From Gremmenia infestans (lineage: Eukaryota > Ascomycota > Leotiomycetes > Helotiales > Hamatocanthoscyphaceae), in assembly GCA_032629725.1 (NCBI GenBank), contig JAFEVB010000012.1:372001-436000 (forward strand): a stretch of 64,000 bases of DNA, read 5' to 3'. Under the pieces are notes generated by a model. That model did no database searches. It saw nothing but the letters and a program-made list of their open reading frames with translations, and was not told the origin of the DNA. The translations under genes and the position numbers were made by a program. Positions 46,044 through 56,661 of this stretch are shown one piece after another. The first letter of the stretch is position 1. Every line of letters starts with the position of its first letter.

Positions 46044-47540
46044 ATGGCAATAATGGAACCCACTTTATTCTCCGTGGCGGTTGGATTCTTAGTACTTGCG
46101 GGGTACTTCGTTCGATATTACCATTTCGATATCCCCACTTTCAAAACACCTCCTGCATTGTTTTCGTGGCTTGGCAAAACCTGGGGAAAGGAACAAGATA
46201 AAACACTGGGGGATTCTCTTGATCAACCGTTTGATAATGAATCAAACTTACTATCAAGCTGCTCGAGCGGTTGGTGGGAAGACGATGGGCTTTTTCAACT
46301 CGAAAAACGTGCAATTTTTAGCCAGGTAGGAGATTCATTCTGAAAACAAAAAGTAAAACTCTGACAATGTGGTCATAGTCATGGCTCTATGTGACGCATG
46401 CGTGTAGATTCCAGAAACCAGGAGATTATCGCACATTCGAGATTGCAGGGCTTTCCATTATTGTCATTCAGGGAAAGGACCATCAGCTGCGAGCTTTTCA
46501 AAATGTGTGCCGTCACCGTGCATATCAAGTAACGAAAAAAGAGTGTGGAAGTTCGACAGTTCTCGGATGCAGGTATCACGGCTGGAGCTATGATACAAAG
46601 GGAATGTTGGTGAAGGCGCCTGAGTTTGACAATGTTCCAGGGTTTGATAAGAGCAAGAATGCACTATGGGAAGTGAAGACAGAAGTCACCAACTCGCTGG
46701 TATTCATCAACTTCGACGCCAGGAGCGAAGTGGCGAGTGTGGGGTTCGGAAATTCTTTGAAACCATTCAAGACACTAAAAACAAAGGATATGCGTTGTGC
46801 GGTGGACTGGAAAGTAGAATGCCAGATGAACTGGAAACTTGCAGGTTGGTGAGATATAGTCTGGTGGAGATTATGCGCTAATACTCGCAGCTGGATACTT
46901 TTCCTCCGATCCATCCAGTCACCGAAGCATGAGAACCACGATGTTTTCCCTTTTGCCCACTATGTTCAGCACCAGCCAAAAATACGAGAGTATTGGAAAT
47001 TCAACTGCGATTCGCCAATTATCGTCGGGAGAGTTCCTTACTTTACGATTCCTTCCAAAATCTCCAAGAACGACAACGGTCGAATGCTGTGTGTACACGA
47101 AACGCGCGGAGAATAGAGCAGTGGAGTTGTCGACTGTGAAGGAAGAGATCCGTGCAGAATTTGAACAGATGGAGAAGAAACAAAAGAGACTTCTCAATGG
47201 TGAAGTGGGATCCTTCAGGCGTAAGAAACCTTGTCGATGGTATCAAAATTGTCGATTATTGACGAAACCTCCAGCTAAACAAGATGAACTACGCCAAATG
47301 TTGAAGATACATGCAGAAAATGAGGCAAGAAGTGGCATGAAAATCCATCCAGCAGCGCAGAAACATGCCTTTTCAGAAGAAGGAAGGGCAGACGACGACT
47401 GTAAGAGCCTGCATTGCCAATTGAAATTGAACTACCTGGTTTGCTAACGATATTTGACAGTCTGTCGTGAGCTTGACGACCCATCGAATGATAGGAATAC
47501 AGTCTGTAGTGCTAGTGCAAAAGGACTTCTAGATTGGTGA
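46044..47540 (+). CDS. membrane-anchored Rieske [2Fe-2S] protein lacking the catalytic iron site
   Basis: Four exons (46044-46325, 46379-46844, 46891-47400, 47461-47540) give 445 residues. A membrane segment near residues 7-25 (LFSVAVGFLVLAGYF) precedes the oxygenase-type start (QLEKRAIFSQ). The Rieske cluster is complete: Cys138-R-His140 and Cys158-RY-His161, in NVCRHRAYQ and LGCRYHGWSYD. After QMNWKLA the usual ENYxECxHCxxxHP iron site is missing. Instead the protein runs to SGEFLTLRFLPKSPRTTTVE and a helical tail ending KGLLDW. The second intron uses a weak GTTGGT donor; the stronger GTGAGA donor three bases later gives a different frame that looks coding for about 50 codons and then stops, so a frameshift is possible. 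It would suit a role as electron-transfer partner. Confidence 0.78.
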
Positions 47541-47721
47541 GTTTGTCATGGTGAGGTGTGAAGGGAGAGGTAGAGGAGACGTTGGGATGGAAATCGAAAT
47601 GTTGTCTTGGCGCGGAGAAATATTTTTGCGGGATCCAAACCTCTTAGGATATTGTTCAAACACTCCCTTCACAACAACATAAATCGGTTTAACGACGTTT
47701 TGAATCTCATTCTACCTCCTA

Positions 47722-48022
47722 CTAGTAACCACTCTTTGCGCCTATAGGACACCGAAGCATGATGCCTGTGATTTCGACATGCCAGAGTCCATTATAATCT
47801 TGAGGCAACGTCTCAAACAGCGCGGGTGCTTCTTTGTTCCATTCAAAGCCTATCAGCCCTTCCTGAAGATGTATAGCCGATTGGACCAGAGTTGAAATGC
47901 TTGGATTTTGTATTGCTTCTGCGAGGCTCGAGTCTGCCAAGCCTGCACATCATTGGGGCTGTGGGGTAACCTCCATGCCTGCATGTCCTCCCCGCCATTT
48001 GCCTTTGCGTACTTTTACGCAT
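47722..48022 (-). CDS. possible short gene or orphan exon, unknown
   Basis: On the minus strand a clean coding-like exon ends at 47722 (ISTLVQSAIHLQEGLIGFEW, APALFETLPQDYNGLWHVEI). It is preceded by a TGCAG acceptor. A possible first exon MRK at 48022-48013 joins in frame through a GTACGC donor and gives 75 residues. I do not recognise the family; it could equally be the last exon of a dead gene. Confidence 0.3.
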
Positions 48023-49404
48023 AGTTTCGACTGTGGATGAAGCCAGAATTGACTAGCACGAAAGGATAAAAATTCGATGGATAACCAGTGCCAGAAGAAC
48101 TATTCATTCTGTTGTTCACATTCTGTTTTCCACTTTCAGCTCCCTCTACTCCCAAGTTTTTGCAATCCTCGAGTGGTTTTCTGTCACCAAAATATGCGGC
48201 ATCGTGCTCACGGCAACATCACATCCCCAGAGATATCTCATATGGCAAAGAAAGTGCATGCCAAGAATTTTTCTAGGGATAGGTCTTTACCGTCCCATAC
48301 GGCTTAGAATATCTCTTGAAACTGTATCTTACACGATTCCACCACCCTGGATGGCACATATAGTTATGTGTGCTTGAAGGCGGTATTTTGCGAGTGCTCG
48401 CATCATGAGAATGACCATCAAGTAGCTGAAGCCTTCCTATGGCCCTCACGACAAAGCCCACATACTTTGGACCTTTTTTGCCTGGGTTTACGAAGAAGGT
48501 GCGAGTGTTTTATGTGCTACATGTGATCCTTGCGGCGTGTTTGCTTCGTGCAACCCGAGCCTGCATACCTAGGTATATTATTAGGGTGCGCTTCGGCGGT
48601 CGAACATTATCGTCTAATGGGACAATGTCGAATTCAACTCCACGGCCGCTGCTGCCGCTCGAAACAAAAACGCGCGGTCAAAAACGCTTGAATTCCGTGT
48701 ACGTGAATGGGCATTCGGGTGCAATTTGCTGCGAGAGCTTCATTTTACAGCACTTGGGGCGTTGTGGTCATATCAATTTCTAATTATTATGTATTGGCTT
48801 CATAATTTAGCATTTACTAGTCTTCGAAACAGATCATGTTTCCCTCAACCTTTTGAGGAAAGCCATATGGTGTTTGGAATAGGACTTGTTAATCCTTAAT
48901 CTGTATACTAGTCTACATACACCATAGTCCGTCAGCGACATATACCTTAGGGGCGACTACTCATATTACCCCACTCTACATTTTGCTTCCTTGCTACCTT
49001 GCTTCGTTACCCTTATCTGTTCCGTCACAATAATTCGCGATCCTGTATCCAATAAGTTATTAGCGGCTACATAATTGTGCGAGCTGATAGTCGTACACGC
49101 TATTACACGCCACGCGTTTTAAGGTTCTACCCCGCGGATGTGGTTTCCTAGAACAGCAAGAAATCTGACCAAGCGTCCCTCTGTCTTCAATCAATGTCTC
49201 ATCACGGCGGACAAAGATATCGTTCTGATTACTTGCAGCTTCTGCTTATTCGCCTAGTTAGTTCTTATCGCAGACAAGCTTTTTGTATTATGGGGAGTAC
49301 TTGATTATATAACCCCGTGTCTTTTATTCTCTGCCCATGATTTGAAGCACTTCCCGTCTTGAAGAACATCGCATTCGTTCTGATTACAATATATCAATCC
49401 AAAC
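48023..49404. other. intergenic upstream of the permease
   Basis: No supported gene. A 114-codon frame at 48439-48783 has no domain or codon bias that I can support. Contains the permease promoter. Confidence 0.45.
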
Positions 49405-51447
49405 ATGGAGCATTCTTCAGGGGAAAAGCAGGATAAAATTGCGCCGGTCGCCAGAGTAGAATCAGGCTCTCTGGCACCCGAGAAAACCGTCCTTACTCAG
49501 GATGAATACCATTTAGCACAGCTGGGGTAGTAAGTAATAGAATTTCCTTCATGTTGACTTTACAAAGTTTCGACTGTTTGTAGCCACTGATTTGGTGCAA
49601 AAATATCTTATGGCTCCAAAATTATTGCTACGTATCACAACCCCATTTCCGAAGAAAGTCTAACACTCCGGTCTCCGCAGCAAGCAAGAGTTTTACCGGA
49701 GTCTTGGTCTCTTTGAAAACTGGTAAACCTATTCAAACCCATATTTGAGTCCTTGTAAAACTGACAGGTGGAAGGGCTGCAACATTCACTGTAAGTAGGA
49801 CATTGTTCAGGGGTTTTATCTTGTTGTCTAACGTCTCAATCAGTCCATGAACTTTGCATCCGGAATACCAGTCTTATTCGGCTTCGTAATGTATACAGGG
49901 GGCCCCACTGCAGCCTTTGCAAATTGGACAATGGTCGGCGGGCTCTCTTTCATTGTTAGTCTATCAATGGCTGAAATTGCTGCCGCGTTGCCAACTGCTG
50001 GAGGCATTTATTACTGGTCATTTAGATTGGGTGGTGCTGAATGGGGGTATAACATCCTTTTGAATATCAAGTATATGCAGTAACTAACTTTACATAAGCC
50101 CGTTCCTTGCATGGATGACTGGCTGGTGGAATTGGGCTGGCTGGGTAATTGTCTTTCCCATGACGTAAACCCACAACTCACTCCTACAGGTTACCGTCGT
50201 CCCAGGTGTTCAACACACTCCTACAGGTTACCGTCGTCCCAGGTGTTCAACAAGGATCGACAAATTTCCTCCTATCGGCTCTTGAGATCAAATATCCTAA
50301 TGCAGAGATCCTTGGAAAAGGCTGGTTTGCATGGCTTCTAACATCTATCGGGATGTTCTTCGCCATGGCTCCTAATATTGTCAACCAGAAAGTCCTTCAA
50401 TGGTACTTTCGCTTCGCCATAGTCATCTTTCACATCCTTGTTATATTTTATTGGGTCTGGTTTCCAATCAAAGCATCACAAACCGGTGGCTTTCAATCTA
50501 GAGAGGGGGTCTTCAATCATTTCTACAATGGCATCAACGACGGGGATGAGAAGCAAGCCAGTGATGCATATTGCTGGATCGTATCTATTCTTTTCGGCGC
50601 ATGGGTCTTCTATGGCTACGATGCCAGCGTACATCTAGCTGAAGAAACGAAAGAAGCTAGTGAAGTCATTGCTAAAGGGATGTGGATGTCTACGCTCTCG
50701 GCATGGATAATGTCCGTCCCAACATTAATAATCATCCTGTTCTGCATACAGGATTTTGAGGGCATAATTAGTGGGACATATGCCAATAACTGGGCCGAGT
50801 ATCTGGTGCAGCTCGTGGGTCCTAATGGGGCCGTCGCTATCCTATCTTTGCTCTGGGTGCACTCGACATGTGCTACGGCCAGTTGCTTCATGTCAGCACA
50901 GCGAGTTACCTATGCCATCTCAAGAGACGGCATTTTACCAGGATCCAAGTATTTCCGCCGACTTTCGAAAAAGAATCGTATGCCAATCCATGCGGCATTC
51001 CTCGTCCTGACTATGTCGGTCATTATCACCACTGCAGTCATTGGCTCCACTGTGGCCTTCTCCGCAATAACTGCGACTGCCACGATCGCCACAAACGTAT
51101 CATACCTCTTTCCTATAATTGCGCGTCATACAGTTGGCCGCAAATCCTTCGAGCCTGCCAAATTCAACCTTAAACGCTGGTCGATTCCTTGCGCTGTCGT
51201 TGCAAGTCTGTACATTTCTTTCCTGGTTGTGATTTTGCTGCTACCTCAAATTTATCCTGTTACTGGAGCGACGCTGAATTATGCACCCATCATGATTGGT
51301 GGTATTAGCTTGATTTCCTTGCTTGGCTGGGTGTTCCCATTCGGACTTGGTGGCAAGCATTGGTTTAAGGGCCCGCAGAGAACAATAAGTGAAGAGGACG
51401 TGGTTGATGCTAGGGTTGTTGGGGATTATGAGGACGAAAGAGCATGA
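49405..51447 (+). CDS. APC-superfamily permease (choline / GABA / amino-acid type)
   Basis: Six exons (49405-49529, 49681-49722, 49775-49790, 49844-50046, 50099-50144, 50227-51447) give 550 residues; exon 3 is only 16 bases. The protein is a 12-helix transporter of the fungal amino acid/choline permease family: SMNFASGIPVLFGFVMYTGG, SMAEIAAALPTAGGIYYWSF, TVVPGVQQGSTNFLLSALEI, SILFGAWVFYGYDASVHLAE and SAQRVTYAISRDGILPGSKY. It acts in the plasma membrane by inference. The neighbouring choline-monooxygenase-like pair makes a quaternary amine or amino acid a plausible substrate. The fifth intron's acceptor lies in a 37-base tandem duplication, so two identical acceptors exist and only the second keeps the frame. 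Confidence 0.88.
50179..50252 (+). repeat. perfect 37-base tandem duplication across a splice acceptor
   Basis: The 37-base unit at 50179-50215 is repeated without change at 50216-50252. Each copy contains CTCCTACAG, so the acceptor of the permease's fifth intron is duplicated (G at 50189 and at 50226). Only use of the second gives the conserved TVVPGVQQGSTN reading; the first shifts the frame because 37 is not a multiple of three. Confidence 0.95.
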
Positions 51448-52030
51448 AAGCATTTGACTTAGTAGAAACAAATGCCAAGTAAGAGTGTGAGTAGTTGCTA
51501 TTTATACAGTTTACAACAAGAAATAGAAATCAGATTACCAACAAGAAAGACCGTCGTGATTCTTTTGCTACGGTCTAGTGCTCAAAGCAAGAGACTTCGG
51601 GTTTTAAAGATTACACATTCTTTTTTAGCAGTAATAATTCCGACCTACCTCTTCCTTATATATGTAACCTTCTCGAAGCAATAGCACCCTTTTTGAATAT
51701 CTAAGGAGCGGTTTTTAGAGACAGCTACTCCTGGAATATTGTCTCAACTCCTGTGGGACATTTTTTCGATCCCTGAAAACAACTGTATCAGACTTTGGCC
51801 ATTATGCAGTGCCATCCCTCTAGGCCCGCTCGTGTACTGCACTGTACTATTGTTCATGATATTATTAGCGCAACAGTGGATCCTCGCTTAAAGAATAGGG
51901 GCCCTCCTCTTTTACCTTACTTATTACGACACTTCAAATTCCAATGTTGCCTGACGAAAGCTACTATATATTCTCCCATAGATAAAATCATTTCAGATCT
52001 ACCAACACTTCCCTTCACTCTACTATACAA
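51448..52030. other. intergenic
   Basis: 3' flank of the permease; no supported gene. Confidence 0.4.
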
Positions 52031-52031
52031 C

Positions 52032-52281
52032 ATGGACGACCTAAGAAATACCACAGGAAAATTGCGTCGTGCGGAGACGTCACTCAAACAACAATCAAAG
52101 CGCAAGAAGTCGGATCCCCTGCTATCATTTCCAAAACTTCAACAACCTACCGAAAGAAATACGACTTATGATTTGGAAACTGTCTTGCTCAAGCTCAGTT
52201 ACCCTCAGACGAAAATTCTCCCGCAAACTGGAGTCCGACGCCAAGGCTCTCCAAGCCTGTATCGAGTCGCTCATAGAATAA
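52032..52281 (+). pseudogene. truncated 2EXR-type gene start
   Basis: A frame without its own clear ATG reads HFQNFNNLPKEIRLMIWKLS, the signature opening of 2EXR-domain proteins (PF20150, F-x-x-LPxEIRLxIW), then ends after about 30 further residues at a TAA (52279-52281). An overlapping ATG at 52032 is in another frame. The rest of the usual 200-300-residue protein is absent, so this is a 5' remnant. 2EXR proteins are a large, poorly understood family in filamentous fungi. Confidence 0.5.
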
Positions 52282-52874
52282 CTAAAGTACCTGACTTTCT
52301 AGCATTACCGGCATTGATCACGCCTCTAGTAAGGTCTTAGGATAATTTTAATTGATAATAGGCATGGAAAAGGTGATATCTTAAGCTAATTTGTTTTAAT
52401 TGGGTATACTAAGAAAACTTTCACCTATACAGGTAGCTTTTTTGCAACACTTATCTTACACATATCTCGTATAGTGTTTTCCGGCCGTCTCCATAAAATA
52501 AGAAGCCTCCTAGTGAATAGAAAAAAAGCAACACACTAAGTGTAATCTGCTAAGTAGCATATGATATGAATACAAGTCAATGGCAGTAAGTGCTACTTTT
52601 TGTATCTAGCATAGGGAAGCATAGTGAAGAGCCTAAGGATTTATAATTAACAGTCCTTTTATAGGGAAGGCCGTAAATTAAAACACTATAGGATTTATGT
52701 TCCTTTAAATTTCAATTTATTTAACGGAAAACGAAATGAAAGTTTAAAAGCATCAGTCAATGGCGCCTCAAGTTGGAGCCGAACGGTTCATACACTCTTT
52801 TCATTATGATTATGACTTGTAACCACGGCCTTTATCTCCAGTCTTCTTTTCCCCCCTCAATGACACATATTTGC
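52282..52874. other. AT-rich intergenic block
   Basis: AT-rich, many TA dinucleotides, no coding frame. Compatible with a RIP-mutated repeat remnant, but no boundaries or terminal repeats are visible. Confidence 0.35.
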
Positions 52875-53243
52875 TTAGAAAGCCGAGCAAACGCCTTGGA
52901 CCTGAAACTGGGGTGGTCCAACATCGACAGTCTCCGCCCCCACAACGGTAGTTTCACTATTATCAGTACCAAAGAAGATGCAATAAGTGGCATCACAAGA
53001 AGAGTGAATGTGAGAGATGCTTAAGGGGTTGCCTGGTAACTATCAGTGTGTGTCCTGGTATACATTCTTTAGAAGCTTACTGACATCGAAGAGATGTCCG
53101 TCAGTTGAAACGAACATGGAGAAGGAATCGGTAGTGCCCTCGAAGTCGATCTGGATTTGGGACGGGCGGGCCTCTGCTGTGGGAGCTGCTTGAGTGAGGC
53201 TAGCCACGAGCGTTAAAAGGGCCGTTGCGGAAAAAGTCTTCAT
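52875..53243 (-). CDS. small secreted protein with three cysteines
   Basis: Two exons (53243-53081, 53032-52875) around a 48-base intron (GTAAGC donor, ACCAG acceptor) give 106 residues. MKTFSATALLTLVASLTQA is a signal peptide followed by APTAEARPSQ. The mature part (QIQIDFEGTTDSFSMFVSTD, SCDATYCIFFGTD and the C-terminal VCSAF) has three cysteines and looks like a small beta-rich fold. Both exons are clearly coding and join only with this acceptor. No family is recognised. Size, signal and cysteines make it a candidate secreted effector-like protein, which is inference. Confidence 0.75.
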
Positions 53244-54759
53244 GGTGAGATTGCGAGTTCTTGAATGGGGCAGAAGATGAGTCTGATTTTGTAGTGCGGG
53301 AGTTTGATCTTTGAATCTGGAGATGATGGATATTTCAAAATAAGTTCCTGGTGGGATGAGAGCACCCATATATACTTATTCTGGTGGTGATCATCTAGAC
53401 CGCTAGTTTCGGAATTCAATATCTCAACACCGTAGGAAAGCAAGGCGACACAACGATGCATGTCGCAATCGAATACGAGAACATCCTCCTGAATTATTAT
53501 GCAAACAAATAGAATCAGAAGATACTCTGCTAGCTCTCAAGTTAGCGCAACTCTTTCGGCAAAGCATAAAACTCAAGAAGCTCGCTAGAGCAACATCCCG
53601 AATCACTTGCATTCAATGACAAGTTTGTTTTCTGTTCATGAGACCTTTACACCCCTGACATGAGAGGTCCAGATCATGGTATTGAATGCAATCTCGCTAC
53701 AGTCCCGAAGAAGAGAACCACTGCAATAAGCAGGCCACGCACGTGATTGACAAACAAGCACCCTGTAGTTTAACGGGTGTTACCAGAGTAGAATTTAAGC
53801 TTACATGCATCGCGGGATCACCAGTATCGCCTACTTGCGTTACTAGGTCGTTATGGGAATTTGGAGAGCACATGATGCGCTCTTGAAACTGTTTTCGTGT
53901 CCGGATTCCAGGGGAAAACGGGAAGCAGCATTGAAAAGTTTATTATAGTACTTAGAAACTTTGGGACTCTGTGTACGTGAAACAATCAAGTTACGGGTTT
54001 TAGAAAGAACAGCGCGCACAAAGAAGTAGTGGCCCGTCCTACTTCAAGCATCGAATGTAAACTTGGTCGAAAAGACCAACAACTGACAGGGGGGCGCAGT
54101 GGCGGGTCCCAATTTGGGGATTCGGGCAGGAATGGGTTTCTAATTGGCTAATATTTATGAAATAGATGGAGTAAATGTAAATGCAGAACGATGTTTTCTC
54201 AGTGGCTGGAGCTTGACAAGGATATTCTCCTGGAAAGCGTGAAATAAAAGACCTTTAAGCTAGGTGTATATCGTTGAGGGATTGATATAAAAGCCGTGTT
54301 TGCGATATCTCGGCGTGTGTTATGGCTCAAATTACCACCTTTAGAACTGCCACAAAAATAAGAAGTTTCCTGCTCAATAAGCAAACCGATCCTCTTGGAT
54401 TCCGATTTCGAAATATGATTTTGAAGCCACGATGAGGCTTATGAAAGGCGGTTCTTAAGGTAGCGGTAGACATCGTAATACAAACCAATAAAGTAAGTCT
54501 TGCTGAAATGGGCAAGTATGCATGGGCTCGGGCGAAGAAAATGGCACTTGACAGATTCTCTTCATTCTCAAATTACTCTCTCCTGACGTTGTAATTAGTC
54601 ATCCGCGGAAAAGAGGTGAAAAAGAGCTGCGAATAGAAATGCAATTGCAGGTTTAGGGCTTCGGGGTTTCAGACATGTATGATTTTTCAGCAGGAGCGGG
54701 GAAGATGTTCACAGCATGCTAAGAAGAGAAATATGTTTTACCGTCATAGCTAAGCATAT
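53244..54759. other. intergenic
   Basis: No supported gene. Two overlapping minus-strand frames of about 60 codons at 54199-54515 have no features. Confidence 0.45.
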
Positions 54760-55575
54760 TTATCTACCCATAGCCAAAGACTCTGCCTCAGGAGGTTTAG
54801 AGGTCATAATTTTCGGGCTCTTAGCTCCCAAATCCATAAATTAGCAAGCAAACACAAGGCACTCACGATCCAGTCCAGCCCGGTGTTATAGCACCACCAG
54901 GGATCGAGTTCACCTCTTCTCCAGTAGAATAAATGATTGTTTTCACTTTCGGGCACTCCTATCCGGGGTCTAGTATCCTCGCCTCCTCAAAATTCCGGAT
55001 CAAGGTTCTTTTTTGAAATTCCTCGATATCGCAGGTAAACTTTTCATGAAACAATCAATTCTAATTCTCTCAAAGCACCCATTTGCTCTAAGATATCCAT
55101 ATACGAAGGTTGAATATAATCCATGTGACAGGCTTCCAATATCATCCGCTGAATACACTGCAATTCTGGCGCGCGTATGTACTCCAAAGTGCCCTTCGCA
55201 AACTTGATAGTGTCGTGCTCGAAACATGCATATGTGTATTTGGGCGAGAAATTGGTTTTGAAAAGGGCTTGGTAGACAGAGAGGGCTTCGTGGCGAGACT
55301 CCTGGCAGACTTGAAGAGTAGCAGGTGGACGTTCATTACTGGCCAACAATTCCGTGACGGTACCAGGGGATCCGACGCGTCCATTACACCGCATATGTAA
55401 AACTCGCGGTGTAAACAAAAGGAATTCCCATATCTAGCTCGGTGGGGAGATTGGGAAAGAGGTGAAATTCGGTCTGTCTGGATGGCGCGTCCTTTGGTGG
55501 GGGCTACCGATAATCGAAGTATGAGCTTTTGCTACGCGTTTTGGAAGGATAACTCACATTTACAGACGCTGACAT
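54760..55575 (-). pseudogene. 2EXR-domain protein, decayed
   Basis: The minus strand opens MSASVN at 55575 with a GTGAGT donor, then the second exon carries the 2EXR opening EFHLFPNLPTEL. A frameshift of one or two bases follows before IWEFLLFTPRVLHM, then the core PPATLQVCQESRHEALSVYQ, YACFEHDTIKF and ILEQMGALRELELIV. A TGA interrupts after ELELIVS and another after DPEF; the frame continues as PRIGVPESENNHLFYWRRGE and NTGLDWI. A GTGAGT donor then leads to a probable last exon ending at 54760. Three lesions in an otherwise complete gene indicate loss of function. Confidence 0.7.
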
Positions 55576-56661
55576 GTTGACAGGGTACAGATTACTATCT
55601 TTGCACGCGTTGAGCCTGTGGACATGCCCAAAAGAACGGAGGCGTGGATGCGATGCTAGGAAGAAGGGCCGGACAACTTCGGATTGCGGGGCCAACACCA
55701 CCGCCGCTGCCGCCGCCTCTCTCAAACATTGCCGCAACTTTTTGAAGTACACGCGACAAACATTGAAGAGCCTTCAACTACCTGTTTATTCTGTGTTTAA
55801 TTGTTCTACTCCCCAAGAATGGCAGCACAGCAGCACAAAGTGGTCTTTATATTTGGCCTCGTTAACTCCGGCTCTTAGAGATCGATTCGATCAGATTTGC
55901 TTTACTCCAAGGCGCGAACCACCAGAACTTCGACAGAAGAATTCGAGGTTTGCACTTTGTCTTTCCAATTCGTTGATAGCAACACTATATAGACCGAGCT
56001 GCGAGAGAGCGGATTCGCAGCCGTGCGGCATGGGGGAAAACACGCGAAACCCTTCATACGGCTATCAGGAAAGGAGGCATTACACGGCTCTTAGCCGCAT
56101 GGCGAAGATCTTTGAGCATACCATGGTATAGAGAAGTATGCAGATATCATTCCTGGAGTTGCACCGTAGATCGGCGATGGGTTGTCCTTTTTCTCCTTTC
56201 TTAGCTCGCGGACTTCTGGATTCAAGCGGCTGGTCCAACAACGTCTGGATGGACATTTTCGATACATAATACAAACTCGATAGTTTGAGTACCATCCCTG
56301 ACGACAATTATGGCATTTACCTTCGTCAGTGGGCCTCGACACATGCCCGAGCTGAACCATCCCCTGCACGTCCTTTCCACCTCCATAATGGTTCGGTCTA
56401 TGTTTTTGGACTAAGCCTATGAATTATATGTTGAACATGTATCTTTCTTCCATCCTATTTAAACGGACACAGACTTCTATTTCACTCACGAGAACAGGAT
56501 CCCGGAAAGACTTATGACAAGAAGTTTTCCAATGGTACAATTAATAGTCTGTATTATTATCTCTCGCCGCTGAAAACATACCCGATCGGCTGCAATTTGC
56601 CATCGTGGGGAAATTATGAGGTGTACACACCGACAGCGTCAACTCCTAAAAACCTGACTCC
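55576..56661. other. intergenic
   Basis: No supported gene. A 185-codon plus-strand frame at 55574-56131 has a faint resemblance to a fungal transcription-factor middle region but I could not support it. Confidence 0.35.

Noticed and set aside
55574..56131. A 185-codon plus-strand frame that faintly recalls a fungal transcription-factor middle region
   Set aside because: Resemblance is too weak, no Zn2Cys6 domain is present, and part of the frame is antisense to the 2EXR gene start.
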